Assembly (NCBI RefSeq): GCF_002368415.1
Contig: NZ_AP018290.1
Location: 10,097,717-10,161,716, forward strand
Direction: 5' to 3'
DNA length: 64,000 bases
Source of the DNA: Calothrix sp. NIES-4105
GTDB lineage: Bacteria > Cyanobacteriota > Cyanobacteriia > Cyanobacteriales > Nostocaceae
This document shows, in pieces, positions 52,035 to 61,688 of the stretch. Below the pieces are notes generated by a model. It had not been told where the DNA came from. It searched no databases and worked only from the letters and a program-made list of their open reading frames with translations. Each line of letters starts with the position of its first letter. Position 1 is the stretch's first letter. Position numbers and translations under genes: made by a program.

Positions 52035-52709
52035 CTAAACAGTACCCCAGCCGATAGGAGGCAATGCAACCTGTTCATCAACTTTGGACTGTGATACGGT
52101 TGACATACTCGCACTCAACCATACAAACATCTCCACAAAACTTAAACCCTGAAGTTTTAATGGACTTCGCACCCCAATTTGACCTAGCCGAATCATATTA
52201 GCATTTTCTACCCCAACGGTAAAAAATGCAACACGCTTCGCGGCTTCATCGGTTTGTAAACGTAACGCTGCTTGCTCTACAACGTCTTCAAATTCACCCT
52301 GTGGTTCGCCGTCAGTAATCATAAATATCCAAGGACGGTAGTATGCTACTCCATTTGTACGGTATTGCGCTTTGCGCTCCGTTATCAAATCCAAAGCTTT
52401 ATGAATACCGGCGCCCATAGTAGTTAGCCCTTGTGCAGAAAGCGTTGGAGGATTGAACAAATCTGCCGTGATAAAATCCTGTACTATGTTAACATTGCTA
52501 TCAAATGTTACAATCGCAACCTCGACTCTTCGGGCTGCTAGGCTATTCTTTACCAACTCTTCTTTAAAAGTTTGTAATCCTTCATTCAGGGCATTAATCG
52601 CTGTGCCTTGCATCGAGCCAGAAGTGTCGAGCAACAGTACACATGGGCATCGAGGTTCTGGGTTCTCCGCGAACTCCACAACTTCATCAAGTCTTAATGT
52701 ATCAGACAT
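52035..52709 (-). CDS. terY: TerY-like von Willebrand factor A protein
   Basis: 224 aa from the ATG at 52709 (the frame is open to a TTG at 52769). CPCVLLLDTSGSMQGTAINALNEGL carries the MIDAS metal site DxSxS; the Thr in LTTMGAGIHKAL and the Asp in IFMITDGEPQGEFED complete it. The C-terminus has GLSFVEMFVWLSASM, typical of TerY. It may present a partner protein to the kinase and phosphatase encoded downstream. The gene order VWA, PP2C, kinase is the described TerY-P triad. Confidence 0.9.
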   Translation of the reverse strand: MSDTLRLDEVVEFAENPEPRCPCVLLLDTSGSMQGTAINALNEGLQTFKEELVKNSLAARRVEVAIVTFDSNVNIVQDFITADLFNPPTLSAQGLTTMGAGIHKALDLITERKAQYRTNGVAYYRPWIFMITDGEPQGEFEDVVEQAALRLQTDEAAKRVAFFTVGVENANMIRLGQIGVRSPLKLQGLSFVEMFVWLSASMSTVSQSKVDEQVALPPIGWGTV

Positions 52710-53320
52710 AACTTTTTGTGCTATGATAGAGTCCAAAGTAGTGCTTCCTTGACAAAAACCTAATTTCAACAGATGAGCTTTTTTAAACTGTGAAGCTAGA
52801 ATTTTTTTTGCTGATTGTAGATTGCTTATATACTAAGTAACTAAATAAACAAATTCTGTAATAATATCAACATACTGAACGGGTTCTTAATTGACATAAA
52901 TAGCTTGAGTAAAAAGAATTTAGCTCGAGTTCGAGTTACCTGTTGTAACCGATTTGGCAATTAGACCAGATAAACATCTAGAATACAATAATTTTCAACT
53001 TTCCTCCTTTAGATTTTTTAAATTTTTCGTATAGAAAATTTGTGTCTTTGATGAAAGAACAATATTGGCAAGTAAACTGCCCAATATTATTATATCGATA
53101 TTAGACTTTTTGAATTGCAATTGTAAAAACTGCGAAAAAAAAGGTAGTTATGTAAAATGTAACAAAACAATAGTCAGAGTCATTTTGTTGCTTGTACCAT
53201 ATATGCATATCAACCGAGTGAATTTCGTTCTAGGAAGATATAAAAATTACAATAACTGTATCGAGCAACATATCAGAAATACTGATATTGCGGCTAATCT
53301 ACTGGAAAAACTCCAAGCAG
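52710..53320. other. Divergent intergenic region without recognised features
   Basis: About 610 bp between terY-like and PATAN genes, AT-rich, so it should hold promoters for both. A frame at 53065-53346 (93 codons) overlaps the start of the next gene and shows no homology. Confidence 0.4.
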
Positions 53321-54706
53321 ATGAATATTTTAGGCACATTTACTAGATTAAGTTCCCTAAGTCTACTACGTCACTTATCGAACTGTCATGACACTACTTG
53401 TTTATATGTATTAAGTAATTCTGTCACCTGGCTAATATACTTAGAACAGGGAAAAATTATTTATGCAACGCACTCGATAGAACCTTTCGACCGTCTGGAG
53501 AGGCACCTACGTCGCTTAGACCATCAATTGAGTGCTTTAAGCACAGAAATTCGGGTAAGCGTGCGTTTAATGTTTGAAACTGATTCATCAAACCTAAACG
53601 GTGACTCCAATCCAGACAGATCACCCGACGTACAACCACCTGAATACCAAGCTATTTGCTGGTTAGTCAGTCAACGTCATATCAACCCAACTCAAGCTGC
53701 TATTTTGATTCAGGAAATGGTAAAAGAAGTTCTTGAATCTTTTTCATTACTTACTACAGGAAATTACAAATTAATAAGTATTGTAAATAAATTACCAATT
53801 ATTTGCAAAATTGATACAGATAAAATACTTAGGATGTGTGACCAGCAACTACATGGTTGGCAATCGCTAGCTCCTTACATTTCATCACCGTATCAGCGTC
53901 CTTACTTGCGGGTAACGACAGACATATTGAGACAAAAGCTTTCAACAATACACCAAAATCTAACAACTTGGATGAAGGGCTTTAGCCTACGGCATCTAGC
54001 TGTAATTGTCAACCAAGACGAAGTAGAAATGGCGCGGCAGCTTCATCCATATATTACTAGTGGAGAAATTGTTCTTCACGAACCAGACCCACCATTCGAT
54101 AAATTACCGAATTTTCATTTACCAAAACCTGCAGGTCATGTTTCTGATTTAATCGAGAATCAGCTAGTTATTGAGGCGCCGAGAAACCTGACTGAAACAA
54201 CTACCCAACGACAGATTGGGAGTAATGTCATAATTCCAGCAAAAACAGAGTTAAGGCAGCAGCAGACAGCAAGTCAAACTGTTGCCAGGGAGAGCATTCC
54301 TAATACCCCCAGCAATACATCTGTTCCAGAAACTAATCGTAAAGTCTATAAAATAGTTTCAGTTGATGACAGTCCAACTGTTCTGAGAGAAATTAGTCGT
54401 TTTCTAGAACACGAGAACTTCTCAGTAGTGACGATAGACGACCCAGTTAAAGCAGTAATGTCGGTAATTCGTAACAAGCCTGACTTGATTTTACTCGACT
54501 TGAACATGGATGGTATAGACGGATATGAGCTGTGTAAGATTATTCGCAATAATTCGATGTTCAAGAAAACGCCAATAATTATGGTGACAGGTAACAAAGG
54601 ACTAGTCGATAAAGTCAAAGCACGGTTAGTTGGTGCATCAGGATATTTAACTAAACCATTCACCCAAGCTGATCTACTAAAAATGGTGTTTATGCACTTG
54701 ACTTAA
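53321..54706 (+). CDS. PATAN-domain response regulator (PixG/PatA type)
   Basis: 461 aa from the ATG at 53321; a TTG at 53288 is less likely. The N-terminal PATAN (DUF4388-like) part has LGTFTRLSSLSLLRHLS and ITYLEQGKIIYATHS-like residues (WLIYLEQGKIIYATHS). A middle region follows with helices. The C-terminal receiver (about 345-461) has VSVDDSPTVLREISRF, the phospho-acceptor in LILLDLNMDGIDGYELC, MVTG and YLTKPF. This architecture belongs to PixG, TaxP1 and PatA, which act in phototaxis, twitching or heterocyst patterning. The downstream CheY-like gene supports a PixG-PixH pair. Confidence 0.88.
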   Translation: MNILGTFTRLSSLSLLRHLSNCHDTTCLYVLSNSVTWLIYLEQGKIIYATHSIEPFDRLERHLRRLDHQLSALSTEIRVSVRLMFETDSSNLNGDSNPDRSPDVQPPEYQAICWLVSQRHINPTQAAILIQEMVKEVLESFSLLTTGNYKLISIVNKLPIICKIDTDKILRMCDQQLHGWQSLAPYISSPYQRPYLRVTTDILRQKLSTIHQNLTTWMKGFSLRHLAVIVNQDEVEMARQLHPYITSGEIVLHEPDPPFDKLPNFHLPKPAGHVSDLIENQLVIEAPRNLTETTTQRQIGSNVIIPAKTELRQQQTASQTVARESIPNTPSNTSVPETNRKVYKIVSVDDSPTVLREISRFLEHENFSVVTIDDPVKAVMSVIRNKPDLILLDLNMDGIDGYELCKIIRNNSMFKKTPIIMVTGNKGLVDKVKARLVGASGYLTKPFTQADLLKMVFMHLT

Positions 54707-55067
54707 ACGAGATAACGAAAGCGCATATTACTGCTGCTATTTTACAAACGAACTAATGGCGTACTGGTAAGGTAATATTTTATGCTCACCACGCGCCATA
54801 ACAGTTTTTTTTCTGAGTTATCAAAAATATTGGATACTCGTTTTAAAGAGCGAATACTCTGTTACAATAGTCTATACAGTTTCATCGATAAGATTTAACT
54901 GATTAACATAAATATCACTTTCAAATTTAAGTATAAATATCAGTATAAACTAAGGTCTAAATTTTATCTAGGGGTGCTTATATATTTAATGTAATTGCCA
55001 TCTGATTGTCTCGAAACGTCACCAATATTAATTGTAATTGATTGTAAATTTAAAGGAATAAGTAAAT
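54707..55067. other. Intergenic region between the two response-regulator genes
   Basis: 360 bp with no recognised gene or strong hairpin. The next gene has its own ribosome-binding site (AAAGGAATAAG) and probably its own promoter. Confidence 0.4.
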
Positions 55068-55427
55068 ATGACAACACTTCTAGTTGTTGACGATACTCCA
55101 TCTCAGCTAGAGTTAATCAACTGTTATTTGGAAGATGGTGGTTACAATGTTATTAAAGCTTACGATGCTAAAGAGGGCTTTAAGAAGGCTCTAAACAATT
55201 TACCTGATATTGTTATCACGGATATTGTAATGCCCGGAATGAGTGGGTTTGAGCTATGCCGACTTCTGAAGCGAAACGCAGCTACTCAAAATATTAGAAT
55301 AATTATTTGTAGTTCCAAAAACGGTGAAATTGATAAAATTTGGGGTATGCGTCAAGGCGCCGACTTTTACTTAACAAAACCTTTCGGCAAACACGAACTA
55401 CTACGTGCGATTCAATCTTTAGTTTGA
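55068..55427 (+). CDS. CheY-like response regulator (PixH type)
   Basis: 119 aa single receiver domain. LLVVDDTPSQLELINCYLE supplies the acidic pocket, IVITDIVMPGMSGFELCR the phospho-acceptor Asp, IICSSKNGE the switch Ser, and FYLTKPFGKHELL the conserved Lys. It follows a PATAN receiver gene, as PixH follows PixG in Synechocystis. No histidine kinase or chemoreceptor genes follow; the next gene is convergent, behind a hairpin. Confidence 0.93.
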   Translation: MTTLLVVDDTPSQLELINCYLEDGGYNVIKAYDAKEGFKKALNNLPDIVITDIVMPGMSGFELCRLLKRNAATQNIRIIICSSKNGEIDKIWGMRQGADFYLTKPFGKHELLRAIQSLV

Positions 55428-55433
55428 TGGGAG

Positions 55434-55480
55434 TTCCCGACTATTCCCGACTTCTTTAAGAAATCGGGAATAGTCGGGAA
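55434..55480. terminator. Bidirectional hairpin terminator, ATTCCCG family
   Basis: TTCCCGACTATTCCCGAC faces its complement (TCGGGAATAGTCGGGAA) across TTCTTTAAGAAA. It lies between the convergent receiver gene and the repeat protein and shares the ATTCCCGACTTCTTTAAGAA core with 12559-12603 and 63487-63519. Confidence 0.8.
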
Positions 55481-55488
55481 TCTGACCA

Positions 55489-56379
55489 CTAGTCGATATA
55501 ATCAGACGTAATAGATTGATTATCATTTTGTGAAGTTAAGGGACGCTCACCATCTATATCTAGCGAACTTTTTACGTCTATAGTGCTTGGGTCAACCGGG
55601 CGCCGACCATCAACATCAATTGTCTCATTATATACAAGATTACTCGAAACAATTGGACGTTCGCCATCTACATTTATCGTATCAACTACTTCAGAATCAT
55701 TCTTAGCAATTGGACGCTCACCATCAACATTAAAAGTATCTTTAAACTCAAAAGAACTTGGGTCAACTGGGCGCCGACCATCAATATCTATAGTATGATT
55801 GTATTCAAGATTACTAGAAACTACTGGACGCTCACCCGAATCATCTGAACGTCTACCCTCGACATTAAAAGTATCTACAACTTTAAAAGAACTAGCAGCA
55901 ACGGGACGCTTACCATCTATATCAAGTGTTCTTTTAACCTCAAGGTCTTTTGAAGCAACTAGACTCTTATCATCTGTTGTGGCTAACGACGATGTGACTT
56001 CGGAACGACCTTCGACATTAAAAGTACCCACAACCTCAAAAGAACTAGCAGCAACGGGACGCTTACCATCTATATCAAGTGTTCTTTTAACCTCAAGGTC
56101 TTTTGAAGCAACTAGACTCTTATCATCTGTTGTGGCTAACGACGATGTGACTTCGGAACGCTCACCTTCGACATTAAAAGTATCCACAACCTCAAAAGAA
56201 CTAGCAGCAACTGGACGCTTACCATCTATATCGAGTGTTTTTTTAACCTCAAGGTCACTTGTAACAGGACTTTGATTATCAGTATCAGTAGTTTTGTGAG
56301 TTTTATCTTGAGTTTTAGAAGTTGCCTTGCGCGAACCCTTGGCAGTAGAACTAGTTTTACTTTTTTTTCTATTGGTCAT
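55489..56379 (-). CDS. Repeat protein, (I/V)DG-x-RP units, unknown function
   Basis: 296 aa, no signal peptide. A basic, Ser/Thr/Lys-rich start (KKSKTSSTAKGSRKATSK) recalls nucleic-acid binding tails. From about 45 the protein consists of short units of about 20-25 residues with the pattern [EV]-x-x-T-[LFI]-[DN]-[IV]-[DE]-G-x-R-P, for example LDIDGKRPVAASS, FNVEGERSEVTSS, IDVDGRRPVDPS. Units alternate between an IDGKRP and an NVEGERS/P form, so the real period is two units. In the first half this is overlaid by a 51-52 aa super-repeat with nearly identical DNA. Acidic overall. I recognise no family. Confidence 0.8.
   Translation of the reverse strand: MTNRKKSKTSSTAKGSRKATSKTQDKTHKTTDTDNQSPVTSDLEVKKTLDIDGKRPVAASSFEVVDTFNVEGERSEVTSSLATTDDKSLVASKDLEVKRTLDIDGKRPVAASSFEVVGTFNVEGRSEVTSSLATTDDKSLVASKDLEVKRTLDIDGKRPVAASSFKVVDTFNVEGRRSDDSGERPVVSSNLEYNHTIDIDGRRPVDPSSFEFKDTFNVDGERPIAKNDSEVVDTINVDGERPIVSSNLVYNETIDVDGRRPVDPSTIDVKSSLDIDGERPLTSQNDNQSITSDYID
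55870..56240. repeat. Near-perfect 153/156-bp tandem repeat inside the repeat-protein gene
   Basis: ACTAGCAGCAACGGGACGC occurs at 55891 and 56044 and as a near copy at 56200, with nearly identical DNA in between. Recent expansion by unequal exchange is likely; both periods keep the frame. Confidence 0.9.
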
Positions 56380-56626
56380 TTTGTTTTGTTATTTTTGTGA
56401 AAATTTTTGATACATATATCATTTTGTGGTAAAGGACACCCCAAGTAAAATATGCCCAACGTGGTAAACAGGGTGTAAAATTTCTTACCCCAACGAGTGG
56501 CGCCAATTAGCCCTTTTGGAGCGTGCTAAAAATTCCAACATATGAATGAAGCTCGTTCGCCCAATCGTTCTAAAATAGACGTGCCTTAATATATAAAAGC
56601 AGCCCCAATCGCACAAGCAAAATAAA

Positions 56627-59059
56627 ATGCGTATTTCGTTGAACTGGCTACGGGAACTAGTAGAGATAAAGCAAACTCCTGAAGAATTAGCTCAAACCTT
56701 AACTATGGCGGGGTTTGAAGTTGAAGATATTGAAGACCAAAGCACGTGGGCATCGGGGGTTGTAGTCGGACGTGTACTAGCACGTGAGCAGCACCCAGAT
56801 GCCGATAAATTAAGCGTTTGTCAAGTTGATGTTGGTAGTGAAACCTTAAATATTGTTTGCGGCGCCTCTAATGTTCGTGCCGATATATTTGTGCCAGTAG
56901 CAAAGATTGGTACATTTTTACCTCAGATAAATTTAAAAATAAAGCCTGCGAAATTGCGGGGAGTACCTTCTAACGGCATGATTTGTTCGTTAAAGGAATT
57001 GGGATTGCCTACTGACGTTGATGGAATCCATATTTTTACCCAAGAAAACTTGCAATTGGGCAGTGATGTACGTCCTTTGTTAGGGCTAGATGATGTAGTG
57101 TTAGACGTGACGGCAACAGCTAACCGCGCGGACGCACTTTCTATGGTTGGAATTGCGCGCGAAGTAGCCGCACTTACAAACGGTAAACTATCAATACCCG
57201 AACCACCTGAAATAACAGCCGAAGCTACACCTGCTTTAAATTTGAAAGTCGAAGACTCAAATGCTTGCCCTACATACATTGGAACAATAATAGAAAATAT
57301 TAAAATTGCACCGTCACCTGATTGGTTACAACAAAAATTGCGCGCGGCAGGTACACGTCCAATTAATAATGTGGTAGATATTACAAACTACGTATTACTA
57401 GAATGGGGACAACCACTACACGCATTTGACCGTGAACGCTTAAAAACAATTGGGGGTAGCGATAACATAACTATTGGAGTGAGATTTGCGACTTCGGGTG
57501 AAACTCTTAAGACTCTCGACGGACAAACCCGCACTCTGACTACACAAAATCTATTAATCACCGCTGGTGATAAACCTGTTGCCCTTGCAGGTGTAATGGG
57601 TGGTGAGGAAAGCGAAGTTTATGAAGGTACACAAAACCTTGTTTTAGAAGCAGCATTATTCGATAACGTAGCAATTCGTCGGTCTTCGCGAAGTGTGGGG
57701 TTAAGAAGTGAAGCATCGTCACGTTATGAGCGCGGTATAAATTTTGCAGGGTTAGAAACAGCTTGGCGCCGTGCATTGGCAATGATAACCGAGCTTGCAA
57801 GCGGTACAATTGTTGCAACTAAAATAGCAGATAATCGCCCTGACCCATCAACTTGGAGTCGTACAATTAACTTACGCTTAGACCGTGTAAACGAATTACT
57901 CGGCCCTACACGTGCAGGTGATGACATGGGTGGCGAACTGCAAGCAAGTGATGTGGAAAAGACTTTAACAGCATTAGGGTGTCAGTTGACTGTCGAAAGC
58001 GATAAAACTTGGAAAGTAATTGTCCCACCATATCGTTACCGCGACTTAGAACGGGAAATCGATTTGATTGAGGAAATAGCGCGCCTTTACGGTTACGATA
58101 ATTTTTGCGATACTCTGCCAGAAACAGCGGAAGGTGGTTACTTGCCATTTGAGCAGGAAATGCTTCGTAAGTTACGTTATGCAATGCGAGGCGCCGGTTT
58201 AACAGAGTTAATTCATTATTCGCTCGTCAAACCAGGAGAAGAACGTCAAATAGTCATAAGCAACCCTTTACTAGTTGAGTATTCAGCACTGCGAACCGAT
58301 TTAATAAATGGTTTAATTAACGCTTTCCAATTTAACCTCGAACAAGGTAACGGCGCCCTCAACGGATTTGAAATAGGGCAAATTTTTTGGCTTGAAGAAA
58401 GCGGGTTGCAGGAAGCCGAAGCAATTGGTGGTATTCTCGGTGGTGATACCAGCGTTGGTAAATGGGCGCGTTCCGGTTCAGAGGCGCCAATGACTTGGTA
58501 TGAAGCCAAAGGTGTTTTAGAAAATATCTTCCAACAAATGAATTTGCACGTTGAATACCAACCTGACCATCGCGACGCGCGCTTACATCCTGGACGTACA
58601 GCTTCATTGTGGGTTGGTAGCAATCGACTTGGTACATTTGGTCAATTACATCCTCAATTACGTAGAGAAAAGAACTTACCAGATGCAGTATACGTATTTC
58701 AACTTGACTTGGATGTATTACTAGATGCATTAGATAGCGAAGAAATATTAGTTCCAACGTTCAAACCATACTCAGCTTATCCAGCATCGGATCGCGATAT
58801 AGCTTTCTTTGCTCCAGTAGAACTTACCGTAGCAAAAATAGAGCGCGCGATTAAAGCATCAGGCAGAGACTTATTAGAGTCAGTAGAACTATTCGACGAA
58901 TACCGAGGAGAAAACGTCCCAACAGGACAGCGAAGTTTAGCATTTCGTTTGGTATATAGATCGAACGAACGAACACTCACCGATAAAGACATTGAACCTG
59001 TACATCAAAAAGTTCGCGACACGCTAGTTGAAAAATTCGGAGTAAATTTAAGAAGCTAG
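56627..59059 (+). CDS. pheT: Phenylalanyl-tRNA synthetase beta subunit
   Basis: 810 aa. Begins [14 protein letters not shown]; then the EMAP-type tRNA-binding domain ([20 protein letters not shown]), B3/B4 editing region with AADRGI-like [20 protein letters not shown]5 with DRVNELLG, catalytic-like core ([23 protein letters not shown]) and the C-terminal ferredoxin-fold anticodon-binding domain ([28 protein letters not shown]). Complete, pairs with PheS encoded elsewhere to charge tRNA-Phe. Six GGCGCC sites fall in the gene. Confidence 0.97.
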   Translation: MRISLNWLRELVEIKQTPEELAQTLTMAGFEVEDIEDQSTWASGVVVGRVLAREQHPDADKLSVCQVDVGSETLNIVCGASNVRADIFVPVAKIGTFLPQINLKIKPAKLRGVPSNGMICSLKELGLPTDVDGIHIFTQENLQLGSDVRPLLGLDDVVLDVTATANRADALSMVGIAREVAALTNGKLSIPEPPEITAEATPALNLKVEDSNACPTYIGTIIENIKIAPSPDWLQQKLRAAGTRPINNVVDITNYVLLEWGQPLHAFDRERLKTIGGSDNITIGVRFATSGETLKTLDGQTRTLTTQNLLITAGDKPVALAGVMGGEESEVYEGTQNLVLEAALFDNVAIRRSSRSVGLRSEASSRYERGINFAGLETAWRRALAMITELASGTIVATKIADNRPDPSTWSRTINLRLDRVNELLGPTRAGDDMGGELQASDVEKTLTALGCQLTVESDKTWKVIVPPYRYRDLEREIDLIEEIARLYGYDNFCDTLPETAEGGYLPFEQEMLRKLRYAMRGAGLTELIHYSLVKPGEERQIVISNPLLVEYSALRTDLINGLINAFQFNLEQGNGALNGFEIGQIFWLEESGLQEAEAIGGILGGDTSVGKWARSGSEAPMTWYEAKGVLENIFQQMNLHVEYQPDHRDARLHPGRTASLWVGSNRLGTFGQLHPQLRREKNLPDAVYVFQLDLDVLLDALDSEEILVPTFKPYSAYPASDRDIAFFAPVELTVAKIERAIKASGRDLLESVELFDEYRGENVPTGQRSLAFRLVYRSNERTLTDKDIEPVHQKVRDTLVEKFGVNLRS

Positions 59060-59137
59060 AGGCGGGTTCACCTAAATTTCCATTATTAACTAGGATACAG
59101 ATAAACCCGCCCGTACAGGAATTAGGAGTTGAAAGCG

Positions 59138-59407
59138 ATGGTTAAATATATAATGTGGGGAAGCTACTGCGAAGACGTTCTAGAAAAACGGGCGCCTTAC
59201 CGTCAAGCACATCTTGATGGACTAGCACAACAAAAAGAATCGGGAGTACTAATAACAATTGGTCCAACCAAAGATGTCACAAAAGTTTTTGGTATTTACG
59301 AAGCAGAAAGCGAAGACATCGTGCGTCAATTAGTTGAAAATGACCCTTACTGGAAAAATGGCATTTGGACAGAGTACACAATTAAAGAGTGGATACAAGC
59401 TTTTTAA
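59138..59407 (+). CDS. YciI family protein
   Basis: 89 aa from the ATG at 59138, preceded by TAGGAG at good spacing (TTG at 59129 is less likely). YCEDVLEKRAPYRQAHLDGLAQQKESGVLITIGPTKD and VFGIYEAESEDIVRQLVENDPY fit YciI, small dimeric ferredoxin-fold proteins with a conserved His-Asp pair (here H25 and D73-like residues). Function unknown. Followed by a strong terminator, so pheT and yciI may form one unit. Confidence 0.88.
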   Translation: MVKYIMWGSYCEDVLEKRAPYRQAHLDGLAQQKESGVLITIGPTKDVTKVFGIYEAESEDIVRQLVENDPYWKNGIWTEYTIKEWIQAF

Positions 59408-59437
59408 ATAGTAAACACACTTGTAGATAATGCTCCC

Positions 59438-59470
59438 GGCGCCATTCTAAATATTAATGGCGCCTTTTTT
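59438..59470 (+). terminator. Rho-independent terminator after the yciI gene
   Basis: GGCGCCATT-ctaaatatt-AATGGCGCC followed by six T. The stem consists of two GGCGCC copies with flanks, showing that the genome-wide motif is also used in a terminator. Confidence 0.88.
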
Positions 59471-59487
59471 ATATAATTTCTTCATGT

Positions 59488-59503
59488 ATGGTGGCTTAAG
59501 CCA
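59488..59503. repeat. GGTGGCTTAAGCCACC palindrome
   Basis: Perfect 16-bp palindrome between the terminator and the convergent secreted-protein gene, similar in form to the GGTGGGC...GCCCACC repeats at 17054 and 41024. Confidence 0.6.
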
Positions 59504-59512
59504 CCTTACTAA

Positions 59513-59878
59513 TTATCTTTCAGTAAAAGTATAAGTATCAGTCTCACACAAATTAACTTTATATCCTTCGGCCACCTCACCATCATCAAATTCAGCACGA
59601 ATATCAAAGTGACACTCACCAGCCGAAAACCCGCTAAAACTTACATCTGTAGCCTCACCACTATCTAATACATGGCGCCCAAGAATATCCTCCTCCCAAT
59701 CTTGCGTATTACTTTTCGATACAAATAAGCGAGTAATTGAATAACCAGTTTTATTCACAACTGTAAAATTGCGTCTATCTGCTCTAGCTGACTGCGTAGA
59801 CACCGCTATTAAAGACGAAGACAAAAGCACTGGCACTAAAAACTTTGAAATTGATTTTGTAAAATTGTTATTAATCAT
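59513..59878 (-). CDS. Secreted hypothetical protein
   Basis: 121 aa from the ATG at 59878 with AAGGG about 8 bases upstream. Signal peptide MINNNFTKSISKFLVPVLLSSSLIAVSTQSARA. The mature domain reads RNFTVVNKTGYSITRLFVSKSNTQDWEEDILGRHVLDSGEATDVSFSGF, then ECHFDIRAEFDDGEV, EGYKVNLCETDTYTF. This pattern (nKTGY..I..L.vS......WeeDiLg) occurs in small periplasmic cyanobacterial proteins of unknown role. Two cysteines could form a disulfide. Seven-strand beta character is likely. Confidence 0.8.
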   Translation of the reverse strand: MINNNFTKSISKFLVPVLLSSSLIAVSTQSARADRRNFTVVNKTGYSITRLFVSKSNTQDWEEDILGRHVLDSGEATDVSFSGFSAGECHFDIRAEFDDGEVAEGYKVNLCETDTYTFTER

Positions 59879-60270
59879 TATCTTCACCCTTTTCCCTGGT
59901 TATTTACAGACCTAAATTCATCCCCGTCTGTATCTACACAATAAATTTAAATTCTAGAAATTGTCGTCAATAAAAATACTGAATATTATATAAAGCTTGA
60001 ATCAAGAAAAAAGAATTATATATAAAAAATCAAAAATTAAATTATTATAAACATTAAAAATCAAGAATATTACATAGCATTCCGCGCTTGATTTGTAAAA
60101 AATTAAACTTATGTAATGAACCACAAAGGACACATAATCCGGAGGATTTCCCGCAGGGTAGGACACAAAGGAAGAGAAAGAAGAAAACATTTAAAATTTT
60201 ACGAATGATTTAGGACTGCTATATAATGAGATAATATTAAGGTAAACGATTTTTGATTGCATCGCCAAAA
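59879..60270. other. AT-rich intergenic region with an ACCACAAAGGACACA repeat
   Basis: Roughly 390 bp without a gene I can support. AACCACAAAGGACACA...GGACACAAAGGAAGAGAAAG at 60119-60180 is kin to the repeat inside the 26371-26564 element and to the ACACAGAG tract at 15969-15988. The rest is AT-rich. Confidence 0.5.
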
Positions 60271-61098
60271 GTGAAAACTGACAGCATATTTTACGACATT
60301 TTTCAATCTTACCCTAGTTTTTTCTTTGAGTTAATAGGTAATACTTCACCTCGCTCCTCAACTTACAATTTTGTATCTCAAGCAGTAAAACAATCGCGCT
60401 TTGAAATTGATGGTATTTTTATACCTCCAATTTATGCCTCTGATTTACCAATTTATTTTGCTGAGTTTCAAGGTTATAGAGATAGGAAAAAGAATCTATA
60501 TTCGGGCTTTTTTGCCGAAATATTCCTTTATTTGGATGATTACACTCCGGTCAATGACTGGCGAGGCATTATGATTTTTACCGAAAAACGACTCGACCCA
60601 GGTTTACCCTTACAATACCAAGACTTTAAAAACAGCCCTAGGTTTACTAGGATATATCTGGATGAACTAGAGCCTCAAGTTACCGACAAATCTTTAGGTC
60701 TATCAGTGATTAGGTTGGTTGGAGTTAGAGAAAACATTGCTGCTGAACAAGCTAGAATTTTAATTGAGAGAGCCAAACAGCAGGCGCCGGATCTGAACTT
60801 TCAAAGAGCGATAATAGAATTAATAGAAACCGTAATTGTTTATAAATTTCCAGATTTAGGTAGAAAGGAGATTGAGGATATGCTGGGCCTGAATGACCTA
60901 AAAAACACTAAGGTGTATCAAGAAGCGCTAAAGGAAGGAGAAGACCGAGGCGAACAGCGAGGCGAACAGCAAGGCGAACACAAGAATAAACTAGCGGTAG
61001 CAGCTAAGTTACTTAATCGCGGTATGCCTATTGAGGATATTGCTGAAATCACTGAGTTAGAAATAGAACAAGTTCGTCAAATCGCTAACCAGAAGTAA
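60271..61098 (+). CDS. DUF2887/Rpn-like PD-(D/E)XK nuclease-family protein
   Basis: 275 aa from the GTG at 60271, chosen since relatives begin MKTDSIFYRIF. KTDSIFYDIFQSYPSFFFELIG, FEIDGIFIPP with an Asp, and PIYFAEFQGYRDRKKNLYSGFFAEIFLYL with E-x-Q fit the D...ExQ nuclease core of the Rpn and transposase-derived family. The C-terminus carries GEDRGEQRGEQQGEHKNKLAVAAKLLNRGM and IAEITELEIEQVRQIANQ, the degenerate repeat tail common to this group. Such genes are abundant in cyanobacteria; a mobile or DNA-recombination role is assumed. Confidence 0.82.
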   Translation: MKTDSIFYDIFQSYPSFFFELIGNTSPRSSTYNFVSQAVKQSRFEIDGIFIPPIYASDLPIYFAEFQGYRDRKKNLYSGFFAEIFLYLDDYTPVNDWRGIMIFTEKRLDPGLPLQYQDFKNSPRFTRIYLDELEPQVTDKSLGLSVIRLVGVRENIAAEQARILIERAKQQAPDLNFQRAIIELIETVIVYKFPDLGRKEIEDMLGLNDLKNTKVYQEALKEGEDRGEQRGEQQGEHKNKLAVAAKLLNRGMPIEDIAEITELEIEQVRQIANQK

Positions 61099-61166
61099 TA
61101 ATTGTAAATTTGAAGGTGCCTCCTCTGCCTTGTCCTGAGCGCACCTTTTTCCCAACCTAGTTAGAA

Positions 61167-61387
61167 AGGAGGTTGAAAATATGCTGAGGCTGAGTGACCT
61201 AAAAAACACCAAGGTGTATCAAGAAGCACTAAAGGAAGGAGAAGAGCTTGGGGAACACCGAGGCGAACAGAAGGCTAAACTGGCGGTAGCTGCTAAGTTA
61301 CTTAACCGTGATATGGCAGTTAAGTATGTTGCTGAAATTACAGAGTTAGAAATTGAGCAAGTCCGTCAAATCGCTAAACAGAAGTAA
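61167..61387 (+). pseudogene. Tandem partial copy of the DUF2887 gene (C-terminal end)
   Basis: Matches 60867-61098 from AGAAAGGAGGTTGA through VYQEALKEGE, GEHRGEQKAKLAVAAKLLNRDM and EITELEIEQVRQIAKQK. The coded 68 aa start at an internal ATG (61181) with the GGAGGTTGAAAAT that precedes it, so it could be translated as a stand-alone tail. A third, shorter scar follows at 61449-61472 (GCAGAAAAAAGGTTGAAAATATGCT). Confidence 0.85.
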
Positions 61388-61688
61388 AAATTGTAAATTT
61401 GAAGAGGTGTGTTGAAGTCTTGGCCGAGGCGCACCTTTTCCCCTACCTGGGCAGAAAAAAGGTTGAAAATATGCTCCCGTTCTCTCTGTGTACTCTGCGT
61501 CTCTGTGGTAAAACGATTACTTGTATTACTGCACGGGCGAGATGCCTATGCTACAGCAGTCCGCGCTTCGGAGCGTAGGTTGGGTTTGATCGGAGCACGC
61601 AACCCAACATCAATCAAAAAAATAAAGTGAGCTATAGCGACCAATCAAACTTAACATTATCGTATATAGTGCTTTTTTTGGTTACGTC
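61388..61688. repeat. Repeat-rich gap ahead of rca
   Basis: Holds the third DUF2887 scar, a CTCTGTGTACTCTGCGTCTCTGTGG tract (the reverse of the ACACAGAG repeat), and GTAGGTTGGGT...CAACCCAAC at 61577-61611, which can fold into a hairpin. No gene seen; a 73-codon frame at 61409-61630 is repeat-derived. Confidence 0.6.

Noticed and set aside
53065-53346. 93-codon frame ahead of the PATAN gene
   Set aside because: Overlaps the better-supported start of the PATAN gene and has no recognisable features.
55799-56275. 158-codon plus-strand frame over the repeat-protein gene
   Set aside because: Openness follows from the repeated DNA; the minus-strand frame is longer, has a clear start and a regular unit pattern.
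61409-61630. 73-codon frame before rca
   Set aside because: Made of dispersed repeats (CTCTGTG tract and GTTGGGT hairpin), no homology.
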